A stretch of 5,307 nt of DNA from Planctomycetaceae bacterium (GTDB taxonomy: Bacteria; Planctomycetota; Planctomycetia; Planctomycetales; Planctomycetaceae): positions 1-5,307 of the forward strand of contig JALWSL010000380.1 in the NCBI GenBank assembly GCA_027080405.1, given 5' to 3'. Both the position numbers and the translations under genes were made by a program. Below the pieces are notes generated by a model. It was not told where the DNA came from. It was given only the letters and a program-made list of their open reading frames with translations, and made no database searches. This document shows positions 1 through 5,307 of this stretch, piece after piece. Within the stretch, counting starts at the first letter, position 1. The number at the start of each line of letters is the position of its first letter.

Positions 1-1
1 C

Positions 2-982
2 TCACATCCTGAAACAACCCGCCTGCTGGCAGAAGCAGCACTTCAGGCGGCGAAGGAAACCGATTTTCCGCCCGGCTTTGTGCAACTCATTTATCGCATG
101 CCTGCCGAGGATGGAATCAGAATGATTAAAGACCCACGCATTGCTGCGGTTGGGTACACTGGCGCACTGGGAGCCGGGCTGAAAGTGAAAGCGGCTGCGG
201 ACGAAGCGGGCAAGCCGGCCTATCTGGAATTATCGAGTATCAACCCCGTGTTCGTTTTGCCGGGCTATCTGGAACAGAACGGAGACAAACTCCTCGACGA
301 ATTCACCGGCAGTTGTCTGATGGGATCGGGACAGTTCTGTACGAATCCCGGCCTGGTGATTTTGCCTCCCGGAGAAAATGTCGCTGACTGGATCGAAAAA
401 TTACAGGATAAATTCACGCATTCCAGCTGTGGCCCATTACTTTCCGAAGGGGTTCGCGAGAGTTTCCTGGAGAGTGTCAAGTTTCTGGTTAATCACGGGG
501 CGAAACTTCTTGCCGGCGGAGAGGCTCAGACAGGAAGCGGCTTTGCCGTCCAAAACACGTTGCTTACCTGTACTGCAGATCAATTTTTGGAATCTCCTGA
601 AGCCTTTCAACATGAAGCCTTTGGCAATGGTTCGCTACTTGTGACAACCAGCGATATAAACCAGATGGCACAAATCGCTCGCGTTTTGGAAGGCCAATTA
701 ACCGGCACAATCTATCTGACCGAAAGCGATGAAGACGAGGCCGTTTACTCCAAACTGGAACCAGTGTTGCGTCGAAAAGTCGGGCGACTGTTGAACAATA
801 AAATGCCGACCGGTGTGGCTGTTTCACCCGCCATGAATCACGGCGGCCCTTATCCTGCGACTGGGCACCCCGGTTTCACTTCTGTAGGAATTCCCGCTTC
901 TATCCGGCGATTCTCCATGTTACAATGCTACGATAACGTTCCGGTGCAACGACTCCCTGCAGCGTTGAAATCGCCGCGTTAA
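2..982 (+). CDS. 2,5-dioxovalerate (alpha-ketoglutaric semialdehyde) dehydrogenase, 5'-truncated by the window edge
   Basis: This is an NAD(P)-dependent aldehyde dehydrogenase that would oxidise 2,5-dioxopentanoate to 2-oxoglutarate in the cytoplasm, the last step of several sugar-acid and hydroxyproline breakdown routes. The reading frame is open from base 2, giving 326 visible residues. The family is usually a little over 500 residues, so about the first third is missing. The frame enters within the conserved K-x-HPxHP region (SHPETT is visible). The cofactor-loop segment VGYTGALGAG follows, then the general-base Glu in YLELSSINPVF (codon 227-229) and the nucleophilic Cys in GQFCTNPG (codon 338-340). 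SSINPVF, GQFCTNPG and the C-terminal IRRF...CYDNVP...LPAAL pattern point to this subfamily rather than to general aldehyde dehydrogenases. A GTG at 80 could be mistaken for the start, but conserved sequence lies upstream of it. The stop is TAA, and the next gene begins 44 bp later on the same strand. The true substrate could be a related semialdehyde. Confidence 0.9.
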   Translation, partial: SHPETTRLLAEAALQAAKETDFPPGFVQLIYRMPAEDGIRMIKDPRIAAVGYTGALGAGLKVKAAADEAGKPAYLELSSINPVFVLPGYLEQNGDKLLDEFTGSCLMGSGQFCTNPGLVILPPGENVADWIEKLQDKFTHSSCGPLLSEGVRESFLESVKFLVNHGAKLLAGGEAQTGSGFAVQNTLLTCTADQFLESPEAFQHEAFGNGSLLVTTSDINQMAQIARVLEGQLTGTIYLTESDEDEAVYSKLEPVLRRKVGRLLNNKMPTGVAVSPAMNHGGPYPATGHPGFTSVGIPASIRRFSMLQCYDNVPVQRLPAALKSPR

Positions 983-1012
983 ATCGTAATGGGCCATCAC
1001 ATTTCGACCACC

Positions 1013-1018
1013 GAAAGG
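1013..1018 (+). promoter_or_regulatory. Ribosome binding site of the secreted lectin-like protein
   Basis: GAAAGG lies 8 bases before the ATG at 1027. It supports that start over the in-frame ATG at 1042, which has no comparable purine tract. The site sits in a possible 4-bp hairpin (GACC at 1006-1009 with GGTC at 1017-1020), which is too weak to call regulatory. Confidence 0.5.
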
Positions 1019-1026
1019 TCTCTACC

Positions 1027-1782
1027 ATGCTCGCTTCATTGATGAAATATCGTGCTTACGGGACAACTGGTCTGCTGATTGGCTCCGTTTGGCTTTTATT
1101 GACTTTTGCGTTGACGCTCGAAACGGTTTATGCGCAGAAAAAATCTTCCTCCTCACGTGGTACAAACACCATTGTGTTAGAGAAAAAGGTGGAAGAAGCA
1201 GAAGCCAGTTTCATGAAAACCGCGGCAGATGTTGCACGTGATTATGAAGAGATGGGAGAACTGGAAAAGGCCCAGGATGTTTTGAAGAAAATTTTGAGTC
1301 TTCAACCCGGATTGAAAAAGGTGCGGGATAAAATCAAGGAGTTGGAAGAAGCGAGACTGGCGACCAATGAGGTGACGCTCGATATCGATCCGGGTAAAGG
1401 TTGGATCGTGACGGGAGTAGCTGTGAAAAAGGGGAATAAAATTCGTTTTCTTTCTGATGGTGAATGCAGAATACTGATTTCGCAACGAATAGGAACGGAT
1501 GGCTTTCCTTCAGGTGATGTCAAGCAGGATTTGGCGGTCGGAGTTCCTTTGGGAGCCTTGATGGGAGTAATCGTCAACGGAACGGCCAAAGGAAAAGGGA
1601 AGGGAAAGACCCGACCGGGTACACCATTTTTGATCGGCAAGAAAAGTGAAATCGCCGCCTCGCAGGATGGACAGCTATTGGTACGGATGAATGTTCCCCC
1701 GGGAAGTAAATGCACTGGCAGAATTCGTTTGAAAATATCTGGCGATATCCTGACTCCTAAAAGCAGCAGCGGCGGAAAATGA
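1027..1782 (+). CDS. Secreted protein with TPR-like segment and PA-IL (LecA)-like domain
   Basis: This 251-residue protein is probably exported. Residues 1-36 form a signal peptide, with a basic start, a hydrophobic core at about 15-32, and a likely cleavage site after VYA (34-36). A Ser-rich linker follows (39-46), then a charged helical region at about 52-112 that contains one TPR-like unit (ARDYEEMGELEKAQ...LQPG, 70-95). Residues 116-240 resemble the PA-IL/LecA beta-sandwich fold: a WIVTGVAVKKGNKIRF strand pair, then PLGALMGVI (174-182), TPFLIG (199-204) and a late G-Q-L-L-V-R strand. In LecA the calcium and galactose are held by an ND...NN region near the C-terminus. Here that region reads MNVPPGSKCTG, so sugar binding of the LecA type is doubtful. 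A Lys/Gly-rich loop (188-198) is inserted between the two central strands. The TGA stop overlaps the proB start, which suggests co-translation. The fold is inferred from sequence pattern only, and the ligand is unknown. Confidence 0.78.
   Translation: MLASLMKYRAYGTTGLLIGSVWLLLTFALTLETVYAQKKSSSSRGTNTIVLEKKVEEAEASFMKTAADVARDYEEMGELEKAQDVLKKILSLQPGLKKVRDKIKELEEARLATNEVTLDIDPGKGWIVTGVAVKKGNKIRFLSDGECRILISQRIGTDGFPSGDVKQDLAVGVPLGALMGVIVNGTAKGKGKGKTRPGTPFLIGKKSEIAASQDGQLLVRMNVPPGSKCTGRIRLKISGDILTPKSSSGGK
1779..1782 (+). promoter_or_regulatory. ATGA stop-start overlap
   Basis: The proB ATG (1779-1781) overlaps the TGA of the upstream gene (1780-1782). Only a weak purine stretch (GGCGGAAA, 1771-1778) precedes it, so proB translation probably depends on ribosomes arriving from the upstream gene. 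The coupling is inferred from the arrangement. Confidence 0.7.
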
Positions 1783-2996
1783 GTTTATTGGTCCGAAAAG
1801 AACTGGCAGATACGGCGAAAACATTTGTCGTAAAAATTGGAACCAATGTCCTTTCCGATGACAACCTGGCGCTGGATCCCAAACGGATCACTCAACTGGC
1901 CTCACAGGTCGATGCGCTGCGGTCAGCCGGTAAGCGGGTTGTGCTGGTTTCCAGCGGTTCAATCGGGGCGGGAATGACACTGCTCGGTTTGACCAAACGC
2001 CCCAAAGATCTGCCTCATCTGCAAGCAGCCGCTGCCACCGGCCAGGCTCATTTGATTGGCCTGTACGATCGGGCGTTTCGTCAGCACGGATACCATGCGG
2101 CTCAATTGCTGCTGACTAATGACGATTTTCGGGATCGTTCACGATATCTGAATATCCGCAACACATTACAAACCCTGTTTGAATACGGTTCGGTGCCGAT
2201 CGTGAATGAGAATGATACAGTCAGCGTTGATGAAATCCGGCCCCTGAACCGGAGCGTCAGCAGAACGAAATCAGGCAGTGCAAGAAGTTCGGTTACCAAC
2301 AGAAGCCGGGGGAGCAAATTCAGTGATAACGACCAACTCGCTGCGATGGTGATGAATCTGCTTGATGAACCGCTGCTTGTCATTCTTTCGGTAATTGATG
2401 GTCTTTACGATGGCGACCCGTCTTCTCCAGAAAGCAAACTTATTCCATTGGTCAAGCAGTGGGACGATTCCCTGTATGAGTGTGTCTGCGGCGATCAGAG
2501 TTCATTGGGCACGGGCGGTATGGAATCAAAACTGTCTGCGGTGAAGAAAGCGGTTTCGGTGGGAGAAAATGTCATTCTGGCGAACGGCCTGGATGATGAT
2601 GTTCTAGGTAAAATTGTTCGTGGGGAAAACGTCGGGACAGCTTTTTTGGCGAGAGGAAAATCGATTCCCGCCTGGAAAAGATGGATCGGCTTTACGGTCA
2701 CTCCCACAGGTGGCTTTCTGGTTGATGCCGGGGCGAGGAAGGCGGTTGTTGAATCCGGAAAATCACTGCTTCCGATTGGCGTGAAAGAGATTCGCGGCAG
2801 TTTTGAGATGGGCGAAATCGTTTCCATATTTGATGAAAAAGGAAATGAATTTGCACGTGGCGTTTCCAATTACGATTCCGGACTGGCACACCGCCTCAAA
2901 GGTTGCCGGGAAGCAAGTATCGCCGAAAAACTGGGCGACGTCCCCTTTACTGAAGCGATCCATCGGGACAATCTGGTGATAACGCATTTCTGGTGA
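1779..2996 (+). CDS. proB: Glutamate 5-kinase with C-terminal PUA domain
   Basis: ProB phosphorylates L-glutamate with ATP to gamma-glutamyl phosphate, the first and usually proline-inhibited step of proline synthesis. The 405 residues comprise an amino acid kinase domain (about 13-290) and a PUA domain (about 303-390). Visible motifs are VVKIGTNVL (17-25), VLVSSGSIGAGM (55-66), PIVNENDTVSVDEI (140-153), FSDND (181-185, where Asp, Asn and Asp correspond to the glutamate-binding D-N-D), VIDGLYDGDP (205-214) and the nucleotide-loop LGTGGMESK (243-251). PUA markers are RWIGF, GxxSLLPIGVKEIRGSF and HR. The protein is longer than the roughly 367 residues of E. coli ProB. The difference is mostly a 26-residue Ser/Arg-rich insertion (155-180) between DEIR and FSDND, plus a longer N-terminus. 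The C-terminal FW comes from a 17-bp tandem duplication. proA is not adjacent. The gene is the last in the plus-strand run and is probably co-translated with the secreted protein. Confidence 0.97.
   Translation: MSLLVRKELADTAKTFVVKIGTNVLSDDNLALDPKRITQLASQVDALRSAGKRVVLVSSGSIGAGMTLLGLTKRPKDLPHLQAAAATGQAHLIGLYDRAFRQHGYHAAQLLLTNDDFRDRSRYLNIRNTLQTLFEYGSVPIVNENDTVSVDEIRPLNRSVSRTKSGSARSSVTNRSRGSKFSDNDQLAAMVMNLLDEPLLVILSVIDGLYDGDPSSPESKLIPLVKQWDDSLYECVCGDQSSLGTGGMESKLSAVKKAVSVGENVILANGLDDDVLGKIVRGENVGTAFLARGKSIPAWKRWIGFTVTPTGGFLVDAGARKAVVESGKSLLPIGVKEIRGSFEMGEIVSIFDEKGNEFARGVSNYDSGLAHRLKGCREASIAEKLGDVPFTEAIHRDNLVITHFW
2241..2318 (+). other. proB: In-frame insertion segment within proB (Ser/Arg-rich loop)
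   Basis: These 78 bases encode residues 155-180, from PLNRSV to RSRGSK, and consist mostly of Ser, Arg, Asn, Thr and Gly. In E. coli ProB the equivalent chain passes from AEIK almost directly to VGDND, so the segment has no counterpart there. The frame is intact on both sides and the flanking motifs are conserved, so the enzyme is probably functional. I see no clear internal repeat or mobile-element ends. Whether other planctomycetes share the loop cannot be judged from this window. Confidence 0.75.
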
Positions 2997-3005
2997 TAAC
3001 GCATT
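2972..3005 (+). repeat. Perfect 17-bp tandem duplication across the proB stop codon
   Basis: The unit TCTGGTGATAACGCATT occurs at 2972-2988 and again, directly abutting and without mismatch, at 2989-3005. The first copy encodes the end of the LVITH segment. The second shifts the register so that the protein reads F-W-stop (TGA at 2994-2996). With a single copy the frame would end CAT-TAA, giving a protein finishing in VITH, similar to the MITR ending of E. coli ProB. Confidence 0.95.
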
Positions 3006-3169
3006 AAAGTTTCACTAATAAAATGCGGTGCAAGAGTGGTAAGTTCTTCGCAGGATGCGTCTTGACTCTCCCCACAGCGATATCTCATGTGATCCCGACC
3101 ATGCCAATATGTGACGCCGGGACGATGGCCGTCGCTTCTCCAAACGATCGCGCAACAACGCCGGGCGGA
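2997..3169. other. Intergenic gap between convergent proB and FHA gene
   Basis: These 173 bp separate two genes that converge on each other. No strong GC stem followed by a T-run was seen on either strand. A weak inverted repeat, CGCATT (3000-3005) with AATGCG (3022-3027), lies just after proB but has a 16-base loop and no T-tract. The octamer ACGCCGGG occurs twice (3113-3120 and 3158-3165). Transcription of the two genes may end without a classical intrinsic terminator. Confidence 0.5.
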
Positions 3170-3694
3170 TTACGCGATTTTGCGGGGCGATTTCGCTTGC
3201 GGTTCTTCTTCACTTTCCAGCTGATCAATCAATTCGAGTTCCTGTTCAATACGGGCAACCAGTTCGCTGGCAGTCAGTTCATCGATTTTCACAGGAACTG
3301 GTGGAATGAGCGATTGTGGCTTGGCAGATGGCCGCTGTTGAACTGCTTCCTGTACCTCCTCCTGAGTTGCACGCAAAACGTGTTCTGCCTGATCGATCAG
3401 GAATTCGAATTCATACACGCCCAGAGTCAACTTGTCTCCCGGTTGAAGGATGGCAAACTGTTGCCTGGAACCATTGACGAGCATCGCCGGTTCGCTGTGC
3501 AGGGCTTCGATTTGGTAGCCTGCCTGCACCTGATGCACAATCGCATACACCATCGGGATATCATCTGCAGAAAGCTGGAGTTGACAGCAACTGCCCGCGC
3601 CAATCAGAAATCGGTCCGATTCGATTTCGCGAAAGGGAAATTTTGTCTTTCCACGAGTGATTTTCAAAACAGGTTTGCTGATTTTGACTTTCAT
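3170..3694 (-). CDS. Small FHA-domain protein with acidic C-terminal tail
   Basis: This is a cytoplasmic protein of 174 residues from ATG at 3694, or 175 if the adjacent upstream GTG (3697-3695) is used. An AGAGAAG tract lies 12 bases before the ATG and 9 before the GTG, so the start is ambiguous by one codon. Residues 1-100 fit a forkhead-associated fold: RFLIGAGSCCQLQLSADDIPMVYAIVHQ, then a MLVNG strand-turn and LQPGDKLTLGVYEFEFL. FHA domains normally bind phosphothreonine through an Arg after the first Gly and a Ser in the SxxH motif. Here the Arg position is Ala and the Ser position appears to be Tyr or Ala, while His and the NG turn remain. A Gln/Pro linker (about 108-138) leads to a predicted Glu/Leu-rich helix (138-165) and a basic end. 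The gene converges with proB and diverges from the TPR gene. Partners are unknown. It may be a scaffold rather than a phosphopeptide reader. Confidence 0.85.
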   Translation of the reverse strand: MKVKISKPVLKITRGKTKFPFREIESDRFLIGAGSCCQLQLSADDIPMVYAIVHQVQAGYQIEALHSEPAMLVNGSRQQFAILQPGDKLTLGVYEFEFLIDQAEHVLRATQEEVQEAVQQRPSAKPQSLIPPVPVKIDELTASELVARIEQELELIDQLESEEEPQAKSPRKIA

Positions 3695-4032
3695 CACGCT
3701 CTTTTTCTTCTCTATTACCGTGCGTCAAACCGGATAAAGACTATCTCTCTCCTTATTTTCGACATGTTTCCCGTTACAAACAGGCAAAGTTTAACCAAAT
3801 TACCATTCTGCTGAATATCCCTGCAACCTGAAAAACGATCAGTGAAAAAGTAGATACAGGGGCACATGGGAGACATGGGCAATCAGCAGAGACTTTGTGG
3901 GTGTACAGTTTGCCAACAGGCATATCGGCAGGCTCGTCAAGGGATTTACCTCAATTATGGCGGTGGCATGCAGGGATAAGTCAAAAAGTTCTGATGATAA
4001 GAAAAATGACGCTCATTCCGATTAGGCAATTT

Positions 4033-4047
4033 ATCCGATATTCGGAT
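4033..4047. repeat. Short palindrome in the divergent region
   Basis: ATCCGA (4033-4038 approximately) and TCGGAT (4042-4047) form 6-bp arms around a 3-base centre. A related TCCGAT lies about 17 bases upstream (around 4017-4022). The arrangement resembles an operator with a half-site repeated, but no regulator is known and the arms are short enough to occur by chance. Confidence 0.35.
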
Positions 4048-4072
4048 TACAGGCTGAACCGGATGCGCGCAG

Positions 4073-4120
4073 TCGGACACCATGATCTGTTTTGGTTTGC
4101 AGCCCGGTGGTGTTGTCCGA
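4073..4120 (+). repeat. Imperfect inverted repeat in the leader of the TPR gene
   Basis: TCGGACACCA (4073-4082) can pair with TGGTGTTGTCCGA (4108-4120): TCGG with CCGA, then a 3-base bulge, then ACACCA with TGGTGT, giving 10 pairs around a 25-base loop. An alternative register gives 7 uninterrupted pairs (TCGGACA with TGTCCGA). It ends 48 bases before the TPR gene start. No T-run follows, so it is not an intrinsic terminator. Confidence 0.4.
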
Positions 4121-4168
4121 GGCTGATGGATATGGGCGATTATGACCTGTTGCGGAGTGTGAAGATTG

Positions 4169-5307
4169 ATGGACATCCAGGTAGAACTCCAGAAAGCGGT
4201 CTCTCTGCATCAGCAGGGCAAGGCGGATTCTGCATTGGAAATCTATGATTCAATCCTCCAGGAATCGCCAGATCACCCGCATGCACTGCATCTTCGTGCT
4301 CTGGTTACCCACCAGCAGGGCAAACCGGAAATTGCTGTCGAGATGATTCGTCGAGCGTTGCGGAATGCCCCTTATTCCAGTTTGATGCACTACGACCTGG
4401 GCGTCATCTATCGGGAAATGGGGCAGTACGATCAGGCGATTCGTTCGTTTCAGACTGCAATTCAGCTTGATCCCCAGATGGAGGCAGCGGTTGACATGCT
4501 CGGAAAGAGTTTGCTTGACTCTTCCCGGTTTGAAGAGGCGATTCTTTTCTTCTCTTCTTTGATAAAGCAACGGCCTGGGGATGTGAGTCTCTATGAAAAA
4601 TTGGTTCAGGCTCAAAAACAGGCCGGCCAATTGAGGGAGGCAGAGGCGACGTTGAATGAGCTCCTGCGAGTCGATCCCTGCAATTTTTTGGCGCACAACG
4701 GGTTGGGGATCATTCTATGGGAGCAGAAGAAGTTGAAGCAGGCAGCCAAGGCCTTTGAGGCGGCTGTAAAGCTGAGCCCGGATAACGCAAGTATTCGGTC
4801 GAATTTGGGGGCGGTTCTGCATGAAATGGGGCGACTCCTGGAAGCAAAGGTGGTGCTGGAGCAGGCGATACAGTTGAATCCTGGATTTGCGGGCGCTTAT
4901 TACAACCTTGCCAACGTCATCAAGGATCTGGGCGATTTTGAGGGTTCCGTGCCGTATTACGAGAAGGCGATCCTCCACAATCCCGGTTTGATCGACTTCA
5001 GAATGAATTATGTTACCGTTCTGAATGCGCTGGGCGAGTTTGAGGAATCAGCCAGGCAGTGCAGGGAGATCATCAAGAGGGAACCGCTCTACACTCCCGC
5101 TTATTACGCGCTTTTTACCTTCAACTCCGAGGACATCACGGAGCAGGAGGTGCGAAAGCTGAATGAGCTACTGGCAAGTTCCGAGCTTTCTGATGAGGAA
5201 AAACGGGAGGCCTATTTCAGTTTGGGGAAATTTTTTGACAAGCGAGAGGAATATGACAAAGCGTTTGCCTGTTTTGAGGAAGCGAACCGTCTGGATAGTC
5301 GCCATGG
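4169..5307 (+). CDS. TPR-repeat protein, 3'-truncated by the window edge; possible N-terminal part of a TPR-sulfotransferase
   Basis: The frame runs open from ATG at 4169 to the window end, giving 379 visible residues. A TGA at 4160-4162 blocks upstream extension beyond a possible TTG at 4166. GGAG (4154-4157) lies 11 bases before the ATG and GAAG lies closer. About nine consecutive 34-residue TPR units fill residues 4-309, each with the G/A...Y/L...A and terminal (L)xP pattern, for example LGVIYREMGQYDQAIRSFQTAIQLDP (78-102) and AYYNLANVIKDLGDFEGSVPYYEKAILHNP (243-272). A less regular stretch (310-345) follows, then a final unit with YFSLGKFFDKREEYDKAF and EEANRL (349-375). TPRs form a superhelix for protein binding. 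The closing segment, with L...LS-x-EEK before a LGK...YDKAF...ANRL unit, resembles the stretch before the sulfotransferase domain in bacterial TPR-sulfotransferases. This is inference, since any PAPS-binding loop would lie outside the window. There is no signal peptide. The gene is divergent from the FHA gene. Confidence 0.93.
   Translation, partial: MDIQVELQKAVSLHQQGKADSALEIYDSILQESPDHPHALHLRALVTHQQGKPEIAVEMIRRALRNAPYSSLMHYDLGVIYREMGQYDQAIRSFQTAIQLDPQMEAAVDMLGKSLLDSSRFEEAILFFSSLIKQRPGDVSLYEKLVQAQKQAGQLREAEATLNELLRVDPCNFLAHNGLGIILWEQKKLKQAAKAFEAAVKLSPDNASIRSNLGAVLHEMGRLLEAKVVLEQAIQLNPGFAGAYYNLANVIKDLGDFEGSVPYYEKAILHNPGLIDFRMNYVTVLNALGEFEESARQCREIIKREPLYTPAYYALFTFNSEDITEQEVRKLNELLASSELSDEEKREAYFSLGKFFDKREEYDKAFACFEEANRLDSRH

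Larger units (their letters stand above)
3698..4168. other. Long divergent intergenic region (about 470 bp)
   Basis: This stretch separates the minus-strand FHA gene from the plus-strand TPR gene and should hold both promoters. I found no convincing -35/-10 pair on either strand. The longest plus-strand frame in it (3895-4248, from TTG) is rich in Trp, Arg and His, runs into the TPR gene and resembles no family. Visible structure consists of a short direct repeat ACATGGG at 3864-3870 and 3874-3880 (10-bp period), a palindrome at 4033-4047, an imperfect hairpin at 4073-4120, and the heptamer AGGCTGA at 4051-4057 and 4120-4126. No tRNA or known riboswitch was recognised. Confidence 0.6.

Noticed and set aside
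80..982. GTG at 80 as the start of the aldehyde dehydrogenase
   Set aside because: Conserved family sequence (SHPETT onwards) is in frame upstream, so the gene starts outside the window.
1588..1620. Purine-rich run in the secreted-protein gene as a possible internal regulatory site
   Set aside because: It encodes the Lys/Gly-rich loop in the correct frame. The base bias is explained by the amino acid content.
3000..3027. CGCATT...AATGCG as a proB terminator
   Set aside because: The stem is only 6 bp with a 16-base loop and no T-run. Its left arm also belongs to the 17-bp duplication, so the pairing may be incidental.
3023..3814. Long plus-strand open frame (263 codons) across the FHA gene
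   Set aside because: It lies antisense to the FHA gene, whose protein has a recognisable fold. The plus-strand translation is Phe/Cys-rich with no family resemblance, and it extends into non-coding sequence on both sides.
3895..4248. Plus-strand open frame of 117 codons before the TPR gene
   Set aside because: It starts at TTG, is rich in Trp, Arg and His, overlaps the TPR gene by 80 bp in another frame, and resembles nothing known.
4250..4978. Two minus-strand open frames (4250-4696 and 4715-4978)
   Set aside because: Both are antisense to the TPR gene, whose repeat pattern is unmistakable and continuous through this stretch.

Overview
The window looks like a piece of a bacterial chromosome, most likely from a member of the Planctomycetota. 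This is an inference from protein style: a degenerate FHA-domain protein, a secreted protein that looks like a PA-IL (LecA) fold, a TPR protein of the type that usually carries a C-terminal sulfotransferase, and a base composition that looks balanced by eye. No rRNA, tRNA, CRISPR array, transposase or integrase was seen.

Layout. Positions 1-2996 hold three co-directional plus-strand genes that look like one operon: the 3' part of an aldehyde dehydrogenase of the 2,5-dioxovalerate (alpha-ketoglutaric semialdehyde) type; after 44 bp, a secreted protein with a short TPR-like helical segment and a lectin-like beta domain; then proB (glutamate 5-kinase), whose ATG overlaps the previous stop by 4 bp. 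A 173-bp gap separates proB from a convergent minus-strand gene for a small FHA-domain protein (3170-3694). A gap of about 470 bp, with two inverted repeats, lies between this gene and a divergent plus-strand gene. That gene starts at 4169, has at least nine TPR repeats and runs off the right edge. It is the largest coding stretch at this end of the window, and its C-terminal domain is not visible.

How the genes may work together. The dehydrogenase would produce 2-oxoglutarate, which is one transamination away from glutamate, the substrate of ProB in proline synthesis. The link is plausible but unproven, and the secreted protein between them has no obvious place in it. The other two genes are protein-protein interaction modules with no clear tie to the operon.

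The most noteworthy details are a perfect 17-bp tandem duplication that rewrites the last codons and stop of proB, and a 26-residue Ser/Arg-rich insertion directly before the ProB substrate-binding FSDND motif. The secreted and FHA proteins have also lost the usual ligand-contacting residues of their folds. I did not find a convincing novel multi-gene system.
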